NCBI GenBank assembly: GCA_031292735.1
Contig: JARLGP010000251.1
Location: forward strand, 1-34,738
Source of the DNA: Holophaga sp.
GTDB lineage: Bacteria; Acidobacteriota; Holophagae; Holophagales; Holophagaceae
Reading direction: 5' to 3'
DNA: 34,738 nt
Of this stretch, positions 24,662-34,151 are shown in pieces. Under the pieces are notes generated by a model. It worked only from the letters and a program-made list of their open reading frames with translations, was not told the origin of the DNA and made no database searches. Each line of letters opens with the position of its first letter. Positions within the stretch are counted from its first letter, which is position 1. Position numbers and translations under genes: made by a program.

Positions 24662-25923
24662 ACGGGGCCCTGCTGTGGCTCCTGCCCTTCGCCCTGCAGG
24701 GGCTGGCCATGGGCGTGGACGAGTTCGGCTTCCACCGGCGCCGGCCGGTGTCCCGCTGGGAGTGGCTGGGGCACGTGCTGGACACCCTGGTGTTCCTGGG
24801 CTGCCTTGGCTGCCCGCTGCTGGTCCCGCCGGGGCCGCCCCAGGTGCGGTTCTACGCGGCGCTGGCGGCGGGCTCCTGCCTGCTGATCACCAAGGACGAA
24901 TGGGTCCACCGGCGCCGGTGCTCGGGCGGCGAGCAGTGGCTGCACGCGGTGCTGTTCATCCTGCACCCGGTGGGGCTGATCGCCACGGCCTGCCTGTGGC
25001 TGGGCGGCGGGGCGCTCCCGGGCCTGCCGCTCCCGCCGCCCGGCCTGGCCCGGGCCATGCTGCTGCTCCAGGGCCTTTTGGTGGCAGGATTCCTGGCGCT
25101 CCAGGCCGGGTTCGGGGCCGGGCGCAGGCAGCCCGAGGTTCCGGACTCCGGGATCGACAACGCCGTCTACGAGGAGCTGGGCGAAGGCTGGTACTCGGCC
25201 CGGGACAACCCGGTGGCCCTGCTCCGGGCCGAATCCCGGCTCCGCGCCGGCTGGGTGCTGGATGAGCTTCGGGCCCAGGGCGGCGGGCGCTCCCTGACCA
25301 TCCTGGATGTGGCCTGCGGGGGTGGCCTGCTGGCCAACCCGCTGGCCCAGGCCGGCCACGCGGTCACCGGGGTGGATCTGTCCCAGGGCAGCCTGGACGT
25401 GGCCCGGCGCCACGACGCCACCGCCTCGGTGTGCTACCTGGCCCAGGACGCGCGGCTGCTGGGCTTTCCCGACGGCCGGTTCGACGTGGTCTGCATGATG
25501 GATTTCCTGGAGCACATCGAGGACCGGGACGCGGTCATCGGCGAGGCGGCCCGGGTGCTCAAGCCCGACGGCCGGCTGTTCTTCCACACCTTCAACCGGA
25601 CCCCCCTGGCCTGGCTGGTGGCCATCAAGGGGGTCCGGTGGGCGGTGAAGAACACGCCCCGGAACCTGCACCTGTACCGCTTGTTCCTGAAGCCCGAGGA
25701 ACTCTCGGAAGTGTGCGCCCGCCACCACCTGGCCGTGGAGGCGCTGCGGGGGGTGAGGCCCAGGCTATGGACCGGGGCCTTCCTGAGGCTGCTGGTCACC
25801 GCCCGGGTGAGCGACCGGTTCCAGTTCGAGTTCACCCCGTCCCTGCGGGTGGGCTACTGCGGCTGGGCCCGGAAAACGGCCCCGGGCCCGCCCACCCTCC
25901 ATGGAAATATCCGGCCGATTTGA
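24658..25923 (+). CDS. Fusion of His/Glu-rich membrane domain with UbiG-like methyltransferase
   Basis: The 421-residue product has two parts. Residues 1-150 are an integral membrane domain with about four hydrophobic segments and conserved-looking polar clusters: DEFGFH (21-26), GHVLD (38-42), KDEWVH (79-84), EQWLH (92-96) and HP (103-104). Residues 165-421 are a class I SAM methyltransferase close to UbiG: IDNAVYEELGEGWY, the SAM motif LDVACGGGLL (216-225), GVDLSQGSLD, and a MMDFLEHIED motif. UbiG-like enzymes O-methylate phenolic lipids. The gene starts in the ATGA overlap with the polyketide gene. The frame is open throughout, so this is a real fusion unless translation restarts near residue 166. 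A role in modifying a membrane-embedded phenolic lipid is an inference. Confidence 0.85.
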   Translation: MNGALLWLLPFALQGLAMGVDEFGFHRRRPVSRWEWLGHVLDTLVFLGCLGCPLLVPPGPPQVRFYAALAAGSCLLITKDEWVHRRRCSGGEQWLHAVLFILHPVGLIATACLWLGGGALPGLPLPPPGLARAMLLLQGLLVAGFLALQAGFGAGRRQPEVPDSGIDNAVYEELGEGWYSARDNPVALLRAESRLRAGWVLDELRAQGGGRSLTILDVACGGGLLANPLAQAGHAVTGVDLSQGSLDVARRHDATASVCYLAQDARLLGFPDGRFDVVCMMDFLEHIEDRDAVIGEAARVLKPDGRLFFHTFNRTPLAWLVAIKGVRWAVKNTPRNLHLYRLFLKPEELSEVCARHHLAVEALRGVRPRLWTGAFLRLLVTARVSDRFQFEFTPSLRVGYCGWARKTAPGPPTLHGNIRPI

Positions 25924-26028
25924 CTCGTAGCGAAGCGTCCGGATGTCTTAACATCAAATGGCCGCCCCCCGGGGCTTCCGGTTGTCGACCCTTCCGGCGC
26001 GGGATGCCGCCGAATCCTGGAGAATGCC

Positions 26029-27456
26029 ATGAACCAAACCGAACCGCGCATGGAACTGGGCATGGTCGGCCTGGGGGTCATGGGGCGCAACCTGCTGTTG
26101 AACATGGCCGACCACGGCTTCCCGGTGGCGGGCTTCGACCAGGATCCGGCCAAGGTGCGGGCCCTGCTTCGGGAAGGGGAGGGTCTGGACCTGTTCGGGG
26201 CCGACGATCTCCCGGCCCTGCTGGCCAGCCTGCGCGCGCCCAGGGCGGTGATGCTGCTGGTGCCGGCCGGGGCGCCGGTGGACGCGGTGATCGGCCAGTT
26301 GGCGCCGCTGCTGGCGCCGGGCGACCTGATCATCGACGGCGGCAATTCCCATTTCAAGGACACCGACCGGCGCGGCACCGAGCTGGCCGCCCAGGGCCTG
26401 CACTTCCTCGGGCTGGGCATCTCCGGCGGCGAGGAGGGGGCGCGCCGGGGGCCCAGCCTGATGCCGGGGGGGCCGGCGGAGGCCTACCAGCGGGTGCGCC
26501 CGGTGCTGGAGGCGGTGGCGGCCCAGGTGGGCGGCAGCTCCTGCGTGGCCCACCTGGGCCCAGGCTCGGCCGGCCACTTCGTGAAGATGGTGCACAACGG
26601 CATCGAGTACGCCCTGATGGAGCTCATCGCCGAAAGCTACGACCTGATGAAGCGCGGGCTGGGCATGGACAACGCCGGGATCCGCCAGACCTTCCGCAGC
26701 TGGAACGAGGGCGGGCTGGGCGGCTACCTGATGGAGATCACCGCGGCCATCTTCGCCCGGCGCGACAGCCTGGGCGGCCAGGACCTGGTCGACGCGGTGC
26801 TGGGGGTGGCCCGGCAGAAGGGCACCGGCATGTGGACCTCCCAGAGCGCCATGGAACTCCAGGTGCCGGCCCCAACCATCGACCTGGCGGTGGTCCAGCG
26901 CGACCTGTCGGCCCTGGAACACCAGCGGGAGCGGGCCGGCCTGGCCCTGCCGCGCACCACCGGGCTGCGCCGGCACGACGGCGACCGCGGGGTGTTCCTG
27001 GTGAACCTGAACCAGGCCCTGCATGCGGCCATGGTCATGGCCTTCGCCCAGGGGATGGCGGTGCTGGCCGCGGCCTCGGAGCGCTACGGCTACCAGCTGG
27101 ACCTGGCCGCCGTGGCGCGCATCTGGCGGGGCGGTTGCATCATCCGCACGGCGCTGCTGGAGGACATCCGCGCGGCCTACGGGCGGGAGCCCGCGCTGCC
27201 GAACCTGCTGCTGGATCCCGAGCTGGCCCGCGCGGTGCTGTCCCGGGAGGAGGCCCTGCGCTTGGTGGTCTGCGCCGGGGCCCGCACCGGCACGCCCATT
27301 CCCGGGCTGATGAGCGCCCTGGCCTACCTGGACGCCTACCGCAGCCCCTGGCTTCCGGCCAACCTGATCCAGGCCCAGCGGGACTGCTTCGGCGCGCACG
27401 GCTACGAACGGGTGGACCTGCCCGGCCAGTTTCACAGCGAATGGGGGGAGGAGTGA
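26029..27456 (+). CDS. gnd: 6-phosphogluconate dehydrogenase, decarboxylating
   Basis: The 475-residue product is a full-length 6-phosphogluconate dehydrogenase (usual length about 470). It has the dinucleotide motif GLGVMG (14-19), IIDGGNSHFKDT, SGGEEGARRGPSLMPGG, the catalytic lysine in GHFVKMVHNGIEY, and the C-terminal LPANLIQAQRDCFGAH tail. It oxidises 6-phosphogluconate to ribulose 5-phosphate and carbon dioxide. The segment after the second beta strand is GFDQDPAKV: Asp37-Gln38-Asp39 replaces the Asn-Arg-Ser/Thr that binds the 2'-phosphate of NADP, which suggests a preference for NAD. GGAGAATGCC precedes the ATG. It is the first gene of gnd-zwf-pgl. Confidence 0.95.
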   Translation: MNQTEPRMELGMVGLGVMGRNLLLNMADHGFPVAGFDQDPAKVRALLREGEGLDLFGADDLPALLASLRAPRAVMLLVPAGAPVDAVIGQLAPLLAPGDLIIDGGNSHFKDTDRRGTELAAQGLHFLGLGISGGEEGARRGPSLMPGGPAEAYQRVRPVLEAVAAQVGGSSCVAHLGPGSAGHFVKMVHNGIEYALMELIAESYDLMKRGLGMDNAGIRQTFRSWNEGGLGGYLMEITAAIFARRDSLGGQDLVDAVLGVARQKGTGMWTSQSAMELQVPAPTIDLAVVQRDLSALEHQRERAGLALPRTTGLRRHDGDRGVFLVNLNQALHAAMVMAFAQGMAVLAAASERYGYQLDLAAVARIWRGGCIIRTALLEDIRAAYGREPALPNLLLDPELARAVLSREEALRLVVCAGARTGTPIPGLMSALAYLDAYRSPWLPANLIQAQRDCFGAHGYERVDLPGQFHSEWGEE

Positions 27457-27461
27457 AGGCC

Positions 27462-28938
<1,477 letters not shown>

Positions 28939-28946
<8 letters not shown>

Positions 28947-29595
28947 CTTCCTGCGCGTGGAGGATCCCAACGGCACGGCGGCGGGCCTGCTGATCCCGCT
29001 GCTGGCGGACATCGACCGGCGCCGGGGGCGGGCCCGCCTGGCGGTGGCCGGGGGCTCCGCCGTGGCCGTGCTGGGCGCGGTGCGGCAGGGGCTCCAGGGC
29101 GGCGTCTGGAGCCGGCTCCTGCTCACCTGGGTGGACGAGCGCTGCGTGGCCTGGGCCGATCCCCAGTCCAACCGGGGTGCCGCCTATCGGGACGGGCAGC
29201 TGGATTCCCTGGATCCGCCGGCGCTGGAGCTGCCGCTCTACCTGGACGGGGAAACCCCGCCGGAGGCCTGCGCCCGGGTGGCGGCCGCGCTGCGCCAGGA
29301 GTTCCAGGGCGGGCTGGACGTGCTGCTGCTGGGCATGGGCGAGGACGGGCACATCGCCTCGCTGTTCCCGGGCCGGCCCTTCGAGAGGATCGGTGGGCCG
29401 CCGGTGTTCGCGGTGCCGGACAGCCCCAAGCCGCCGGCCCGGCGGATCACCCTGGCCCTGTCGATGCTGGCCACGGCGGAGCGCGCCGTGCTGGTGGCTG
29501 CCGGCCCCGGCAAGCGGGCCGCGCTGGACCGGCTGGCCCAGGGGGATCCGGAACTGCCCGCCAGCGCCCTCGGGGATCTTACCGTGATCTCCTGA
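28939..29595 (+). CDS. pgl: 6-phosphogluconolactonase
   Basis: The 218-residue product is a DevB/SOL-type 6-phosphogluconolactonase: LAVAGGSAVAVL near residue 35, TWVDERCV near 64 and LGMGEDGHIASLFPG near 131. It hydrolyses the lactone made by Zwf. It starts with GTG inside the zwf 3' end (8-bp overlap), with GGGAGG upstream, so expression is coupled to zwf. The stop lies 13 bp from the end of the convergent VapC-like gene. Confidence 0.93.
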
Positions 29596-29608
29596 GCGAA
29601 CGTTCGAA

Positions 29609-30007
29609 TCAGTGGGACGGCGCCTTGGGCTGGGTGGTGTCGGGCAGCTTCAGCAGGTTCTTGTCGAAGGTGGCGAGGGGGAGGTGGCCATGGGCACGGG
29701 CCGTCTCCAGCACCAGGCAATCGGAGAAGTCCGCCCTGGTCTCCCGGTAGGCCGCGATGGCGAGGCTGACCAGCGCCTCCTCCTGGAGGCGGATATCGGC
29801 ATTGCCCACCAGCGCCTCCAGCACCCCGAGGATTTCCTTCCGGCTGCGGCGGTAGGAGGACGTCAGCACCCAGACGGTTTCCACCAGGACGACATGGGAA
29901 ACCCAGAGGGGGCCGCCGGTCTGCTGGAAGGCATTGGCGGCCGCCGCCAGGGCGGTGTCGTCCTGTTCCAGGAGACGGACCAGGAGGTTGGTGTCAACGG
30001 CTCTCAC
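29609..30007 (-). CDS. vapC: PIN-domain toxin of a VapC-type toxin-antitoxin pair
   Basis: The 132-residue product is a PIN-domain protein with the acidic active-site set Asp5 (AVDTNLLVR), Glu43 (LVETVWVL), Asp93/Asp96 (RADFSDCLV) and Asp115 (ATFDKNL). VapC toxins are magnesium-dependent RNases that act on tRNA or rRNA. The start is the GTG at 30007, which overlaps the antitoxin 3' end by 14 bp; the ORF extends 6 codons further upstream but those lie in the antitoxin gene and begin without a ribosome binding site. The pair is the typical antitoxin-first order. The cellular target is not known. Confidence 0.85.
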   Translation of the reverse strand: MRAVDTNLLVRLLEQDDTALAAAANAFQQTGGPLWVSHVVLVETVWVLTSSYRRSRKEILGVLEALVGNADIRLQEEALVSLAIAAYRETRADFSDCLVLETARAHGHLPLATFDKNLLKLPDTTQPKAPSH

Positions 30008-30263
30008 GTGTGAATTTCTCCGCAACCCGGGCCTTGATGGCCGCCTTGACGTCCAGTTCGGGCCTGGCCGTGCGCCTGCCGCCCAGGGCGGCCCGGGCGT
30101 CGGCCAGGGTGTGGACCCGGGTCAGGTCCACGTAGAGCCTGCCGTTCTCCTCGTACCAGCCAAGCTCGCATCCGGATTTGATTCCGAACCGCTTGCGCAC
30201 CTCCAGCGGCACGGAGATCTGGTCCTGGGAGGTGACCTTGGATCGCGCCAGTTCGTTCCGCAT
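29994..30263 (-). CDS. AbrB/MazE-family antitoxin
   Basis: The 89-residue product is a SpoVT/AbrB-type DNA-binding protein with the swapped-hairpin motif RSKVTSQDQISVPLEVRKRFG near residue 6-25 (only partly quoted: SQDQISVPLEVRKRFG). The C-terminal helix (after about residue 60) should wrap the toxin. It neutralises the PIN toxin encoded immediately downstream and should repress its own promoter. The ATG at 30263 has GGAGGG upstream; ORF starts further out lack one. The palindrome at 30289-30304 sits where such an autorepressor would bind. Confidence 0.85.
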   Translation of the reverse strand: MRNELARSKVTSQDQISVPLEVRKRFGIKSGCELGWYEENGRLYVDLTRVHTLADARAALGGRRTARPELDVKAAIKARVAEKFTRESR

Positions 30264-30288
30264 GAACCCTCCGGTGACCAACATAGGC

Positions 30289-30304
30289 CATTACCGGGGT
30301 AATG
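30289..30304. promoter_or_regulatory. Palindromic operator of the toxin-antitoxin operon
   Basis: CATTACC-GG-GGTAATG is a perfect 16-bp inverted repeat, 26 bases upstream of the antitoxin start and in the 53-bp gap after the yihY gene. AbrB-type antitoxins of this sort bind such repeats, so this is the likely autoregulatory site. Binding has not been shown. Confidence 0.55.
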
Positions 30305-30316
30305 CAAGGGCACCGG

Positions 30317-31204
30317 TCACGGCCTGCGCCGCCCCCGGAGGCTGCCCAGGGTGAGGGCGTATTCCCGGGTGAACTCAGCGCCCAGGAAGAAGATCTGGGC
30401 GGAGTAGTAGACCCAGATGAGCAGCACCGCCAGGGACCCCGCCGCGCCGAAGCTGGTGGTGATCCCGCCGCTCCTCAGGTAGGCGGCGATGGCGTACTCG
30501 CCCAGGCTGAACAGGGAGGCGGTACACAGCGCGCCCACGGCCACGTCGCGCCAGGGCAGGGACACCTCCGGCAGCATCTTGTAGATCACCGCGAACAGGC
30601 AGGCGATGACCAGGAAGGTGAACAGCGCGGAGAGGCTGCTGAACACCCAGAACGAGCCGGCCCAGAGGCCTTCCCAGAAGCCGGCCAGGAGCGCCAGGGT
30701 GGTGCTCACCACCAGCGAGGTCAGCAGCAGGAAGGAGAGGGTGAGGACCAGGCCGAAGGAGAGCAGCCGCGACCGCAGCAGGGCCAGGATGCCGGTGGGC
30801 ACCGGCACCTGGCGGTTCCAGATCTCGTCCAGGCTGTCTTTCAGTTCGGCGAACAGGCTGGTGGCGCCTACGGCCAGGAGGACCACGGCGATGGTGGTGG
30901 CGGCGGCGCCGGTGCCCGGCACCTGGGCGCCGGCCGCCAGGTTCTCGATGGCCCGGGCGCCGTTGGGGCCCACCAGCGTCCTCAGCTGGGCGAAGACCGC
31001 CCCCTGGGCGGCCTGGGGCCCCAGCAGGAACCCGGCGGCGGCCATCACCAGCACCAGGATCGGCGCGGTGGAGAACAGGGTGTAGAAGGCCAGGGCCGCG
31101 GCCTTGCTGGCGGCCCGGTGGGTGAGGCAGGCCCTGATCGCGGCCAGGAACACCTTCGCCATGGCCCACGCGAACCGGATGACCCTGCCTGGTCTGCCCG
31201 TCAC
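30317..31204 (-). CDS. YihY/BrkB family inner-membrane protein
   Basis: The 295-residue product has about six hydrophobic segments and the YihY pattern KAAALAFYTLFSTAPILVLVM near the N-terminus, DEIWNR, and a C-terminal SGGITTSFGAAGSLAVLLIW (first ends partly quoted). The family was once called ribonuclease BN but has no such activity; members are envelope proteins of unknown function. A GTG start at 31204 is chosen because GGGGGGA lies 8 bases upstream; an in-frame TTG at 31219 is the alternative. Its stop is 53 bp before the antitoxin start. It is divergent from the DUF2164 gene. Confidence 0.85.
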   Translation of the reverse strand: MTGRPGRVIRFAWAMAKVFLAAIRACLTHRAASKAAALAFYTLFSTAPILVLVMAAAGFLLGPQAAQGAVFAQLRTLVGPNGARAIENLAAGAQVPGTGAAATTIAVVLLAVGATSLFAELKDSLDEIWNRQVPVPTGILALLRSRLLSFGLVLTLSFLLLTSLVVSTTLALLAGFWEGLWAGSFWVFSSLSALFTFLVIACLFAVIYKMLPEVSLPWRDVAVGALCTASLFSLGEYAIAAYLRSGGITTSFGAAGSLAVLLIWVYYSAQIFFLGAEFTREYALTLGSLRGRRRP

Positions 31205-31284
31205 CGGCGTTCCCCCCAAGGCATAGAGGCTACACTGGATCGGTGGGATCCCGCCCGGATCATCACCTCGGCATGGGGACGCGC

Positions 31285-31572
31285 ATGGAAATCCAACTCA
31301 GGAAGGACGTGGAGAAGCGCCTGGAGGCTTCCATCCAGCGCTACTGCGCCGAGGCCATGGGCATGGCGGTGGGCGAACTGAAGGCCGCGCTGTTCCTGAA
31401 GTTCTGCCTGGAGGAGATCGGGCCCAGCGTCTACAACCTGGCCATCGCCGACGCCCAGGCGTTCTTCCAGGAGAAGGTCGCCGACCTGGAGAACACCTGC
31501 TTCGCCAAGGAGTTCAACCACTGGAAGGAGCGGCCCAGGCAGGTGCCGCGCCGGGCCGGCTTCCGGCCATGA
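31285..31572 (+). CDS. DUF2164 family protein
   Basis: The 95-residue cytoplasmic protein matches the DUF2164 layout: a helix-rich N-terminus ([19 protein letters not shown]), [18 protein letters not shown], and [14 protein letters not shown]. Function is unknown. The start at 31285 has GGGGAC a few bases upstream; an ATG at 31273 is also possible. The stop overlaps the start of the next gene in ATGA, and the third gene follows in the same way, so the three are translated together. Confidence 0.75.
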   Translation: MEIQLRKDVEKRLEASIQRYCAEAMGMAVGELKAALFLKFCLEEIGPSVYNLAIADAQAFFQEKVADLENTCFAKEFNHWKERPRQVPRRAGFRP

Positions 31573-31790
31573 CCGGCCACCCCAACGACCCGCTGCACGG
31601 GATCACCCTGGAGCGGGTCCTCACCCGGCTGGTGGACCAGTACGGCTGGGAGGAACTGGCCCGGATCCTGAACCTCAACTGCTTCAAGAAGGATCCCAGC
31701 ATCAAGTCCAGCCTGACGTTCCTGCGCCGCACCCCATGGGCCCGGGCCAAGCTGGAAACCTTCTACCTGAGCCACGAGGAGCCGGAATGA
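31569..31790 (+). CDS. VF530/DUF2132-type small protein
   Basis: The 73-residue product is a VF530 (DUF2132) family protein, recognised by [15 protein letters not shown], the [21 protein letters not shown] motif (partly quoted) and the length. Known structures of this family are small helical bundles with a DNA-binding look, but function is unproven. It overlaps its neighbours on both sides by 4 bp (ATGA). Confidence 0.85.
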   Translation: MTGHPNDPLHGITLERVLTRLVDQYGWEELARILNLNCFKKDPSIKSSLTFLRRTPWARAKLETFYLSHEEPE

Positions 31791-32245
31791 TCATCTTCGT
31801 GGACGCGGACGCCTGCCCGGTGAAGGACGAAATCTACCGGGTGGCCCGGCGCTACCGGCTGCCGGTGCGGGTGGTGGCCAACGCCCGGCTGCGCCTGCCG
31901 GTGGATCCGCTGTTCCAGATGGTGGTGGTCACCGGCCACTTCGACGCGGCCGACGACTGGATCGTGGAACACGTGGCGTCCGGCGACATCGCCGTCACCG
32001 CCGACATCCCGCTGGCCGCGCGCTGCCTGGCCAAGGGCGCCCGGGTGCTGGATCCCAAGGGCCGGGTGTTCACCGCGGACTCCATCGGCGACGTGCTGGC
32101 CAACCGGGAGCTGATGGCCTACCTGCGCGAGATGGGCGACATCACCGGCGGGCCGGCACCCTACGGGCCCCGGGACCGCTCGCGGTTCCTGCAGTATCTG
32201 GACGACCTGATCCAGGCGGGGCTGAAGGAAGCGCGTCAGGGCTGA
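31787..32245 (+). CDS. YaiI/YqxD (DUF188) family protein
   Basis: The 152-residue product has the DUF188 pattern [19 protein letters not shown] at the N-terminus, then [33 protein letters not shown] and [11 protein letters not shown]. The acidic residues recall a PIN-like nuclease site, but no activity is assigned. It is the last of the three overlapping small genes. Its stop lies in an inverted repeat (32241-32269) that it shares with the end of the convergent C26 gene. Confidence 0.9.
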   Translation: MIIFVDADACPVKDEIYRVARRYRLPVRVVANARLRLPVDPLFQMVVVTGHFDAADDWIVEHVASGDIAVTADIPLAARCLAKGARVLDPKGRVFTADSIGDVLANRELMAYLREMGDITGGPAPYGPRDRSRFLQYLDDLIQAGLKEARQG

Positions 32246-32269
32246 CTCCCGGCCCGCTGGGGGGTCAGC
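32241..32269. terminator. Stop-codon-overlapping hairpin between convergent genes
   Basis: GCTGACTCCC (32241-32250) pairs with GGGGGTCAGC (32260-32269), with one G-U pair and a 9-base loop. It contains the stop of the DUF188 gene and the stop of the convergent C26 gene, so it could end transcripts from both sides. There is no T tract. Confidence 0.55.
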
Positions 32270-33014
32270 GGACCTTTCGTGCCCTGGGCGCGCAGGCCGC
32301 CACCAGTTCCTGGAACGGGCGAAGCATTTCCGGGTGCTTCCGGAACATCCCCTCGGGGTGCCACTGGACCCCGAGCAGGAAGACCTCGTCCGCGGTTTCG
32401 ATGCCTTCGATGATCCCGTCCCGGGCGCGGCCGCTCACCCGGAAGCCCGGGGCCAGGTCCTTCACCGCCTGGTGGTGGAAGCTGTTGGTGCCCACGCTGG
32501 GAGCGCCGAAGATGGCGCGCAGGCGGGTGCCTTCGGCCAGGTCCACGGTATGGCTCACCGCGTGCCGCCAGCCGGTCTGCCCATGGCGCAGCATGCCGGG
32601 CAGGCTGTCCAGGTCCTGGTGCAGGGTGCCGCCGAAGGCCACGTTCATCACCTGCATGCCGCGGCAGATGCCCAGCACGGGCAGGCCGGCCGCCCGGGCC
32701 ATGCGGGCCAGGGCCAGCTGGTGCCGGTCCATGTCCGGGAAGGTGTCGCCCAGGCCGGGCGCCGGCTCTTCCCCGTAGGTCAGGGGATCCATGTCCACCC
32801 CGCCGATGATCAGCAGGCCGTCCAGGATGCCCAGCTGCGCCTGCAGGTCCTCCTCGTCGAGCACCATGGGCAGCACCACCGGCAGGGCGCCGGCCTGGGT
32901 CAGGGCGTCCAGGTAGTCCTGGTTCACGCAGGCCCGTTCGTTGCCCGGAAAGGACCCGTGGTTGTCCACCAGCACGTTGGCCGGCACTCCGATCAGGGGT
33001 TTGACGATCCCCAT
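32265..33014 (-). CDS. Peptidase C26 family gamma-glutamyl hydrolase
   Basis: The 249-residue product is a class I glutamine-amidotransferase-like protein of the C26 (gamma-glutamyl-GABA hydrolase, PuuD-like) type. The nucleophile elbow is GICRGMQVMN with Cys117; the His-Glu pair is VQWHPEG (His219, Glu221). No signal peptide, so it acts in the cytoplasm on gamma-glutamyl bonds, perhaps of gamma-glutamyl amines. It lies 102 bp downstream of pgsW on the same strand, so a link to poly-gamma-glutamate turnover is possible, though the protein is cytoplasmic. GGGAGC precedes the ATG. Confidence 0.9.
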   Translation of the reverse strand: MGIVKPLIGVPANVLVDNHGSFPGNERACVNQDYLDALTQAGALPVVLPMVLDEEDLQAQLGILDGLLIIGGVDMDPLTYGEEPAPGLGDTFPDMDRHQLALARMARAAGLPVLGICRGMQVMNVAFGGTLHQDLDSLPGMLRHGQTGWRHAVSHTVDLAEGTRLRAIFGAPSVGTNSFHHQAVKDLAPGFRVSGRARDGIIEGIETADEVFLLGVQWHPEGMFRKHPEMLRPFQELVAACAPRARKVR

Positions 33015-33116
33015 GGTGCTCCCTTCAAATTCTGGGGTGGCTGGAGGCCACGCGAAAACCCTGCCGGGTGGCGAATGGCCCGACGGGTCAATCCTAGCAG
33101 CCGGCACCTGCGCCGG

Positions 33117-34151
33117 TCACCGCCGCCGCTTCGCCAGCACCGCCGCCAGGATGGCCAGTGCCGGCCCCAGGGCGATGAGCGGGCGGGGCGGCAGGGTTCC
33201 GCGGTAGAGGCTGGAACGCCCCTCCGCCGGCCAGGGGATGGGATCGAACGGCAGCCCGGTGCGCACGCACAGGTCCTGCACGTCCAGCACCCGGATCACC
33301 GGCACCTGGTCGCGCAGGTAGGACTGGATCAGGCCGGTGCCCTCCGGCTTGAACCGGCCCGGGGTGAGCAGGCCGGTGCGGCCCAGCAGGCTTTCGCCGG
33401 GGCCGGCTGCGGCCCAGTTGCCGCCCACCGACACGAACACCGCCGGGCGGCCCTTGCTGTCCAGGATGGCGCGCTTCGTGGCCACGTCGGCGGCGAGGCC
33501 GGCGGGGCGGAGGATCCGGGCGCCGAGGGCGGCGGCCCGGGACAGGGCGGGTTCCAGGGCGTGGGGGTCCATGTCCCCGCCCCGGTCGGAGCCGCCGCCC
33601 GGGGACACCGCCAGCGGCCCGCGCTGGATCAGCCCGCGCCGGGCGAGCACGGCCAGCATGTCGGGCAGGGTGAACCCGGGGCGGTTGGCGCCATACTGCG
33701 AGGCGCCGATGGAAACCACCGGGACCGCCTCAGCCCCCAGGCTGCGGGCCGCCACCAACGCGGCGATGGCGAAGCCGGGGAACGACCCGGAGCTTTCGAT
33801 GGCCACCCGGCTTCCGGGCTGGACCCCGGCCTGGGTCATGAGCCGCGCCATCAGCGCCGCGGCGTCGGGCTGGGCCCCGGTGCGCTTGGCCGGAAGGCTG
33901 CCCAGGGTGGTGGTGATGGGCGTGAAGGGCAGGCCCACCAGGCCGGTGCGGTTGGGGTCGGTGGCGGGATCGGGCGCGGGGGCTTCCCGGGCCACGGCGG
34001 CGATGGCCGCGGCCATGGCCCGGGCGGCGTGCCGTTCCTGGGCCCGGCGGCCCGGGTCGGCGCCGCCGCTGAACAGGGTGACGCCCGCGTACCACAGTCC
34101 GGCCACGACGAGCAGGACCGCGAGAACCCTGGAATCGGGGGCTGGCCTCAT
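33117..34151 (-). CDS. pgsW: Poly-gamma-glutamate system protein PgsW
   Basis: The 344-residue product has an N-terminal membrane anchor (LAVLLVVAGLWYAGVTLF, about 9-26), a large periplasmic domain containing ITTTLGSLPAKRTGAQPDAA, VAIESSGSFPGFAIAALVAA (partly quoted) and GASQYGANRPGFTLPDML, and a C-terminal hydrophobic segment before the KRRR end. This is the PgsW family found beside pgsB and pgsC. The role in polymer synthesis or export is not defined. It starts in an ATGA overlap with pgsC. The last three codons before the stop are Arg codons. Confidence 0.85.
   Translation of the reverse strand: MRPAPDSRVLAVLLVVAGLWYAGVTLFSGGADPGRRAQERHAARAMAAAIAAVAREAPAPDPATDPNRTGLVGLPFTPITTTLGSLPAKRTGAQPDAAALMARLMTQAGVQPGSRVAIESSGSFPGFAIAALVAARSLGAEAVPVVSIGASQYGANRPGFTLPDMLAVLARRGLIQRGPLAVSPGGGSDRGGDMDPHALEPALSRAAALGARILRPAGLAADVATKRAILDSKGRPAVFVSVGGNWAAAGPGESLLGRTGLLTPGRFKPEGTGLIQSYLRDQVPVIRVLDVQDLCVRTGLPFDPIPWPAEGRSSLYRGTLPPRPLIALGPALAILAAVLAKRRR

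Noticed and set aside
25431..27461. Upstream extension of the zwf frame across the methyltransferase and gnd genes
   Set aside because: The frame happens to stay open through both genes. The true zwf start is at 27462, with the GASGDL motif directly after it.
29596..29612. GTTCGAATC, resembling a tRNA T-loop
   Set aside because: It lies in a 13-base gap between two genes, with no room for a tRNA and no acceptor or anticodon stem.
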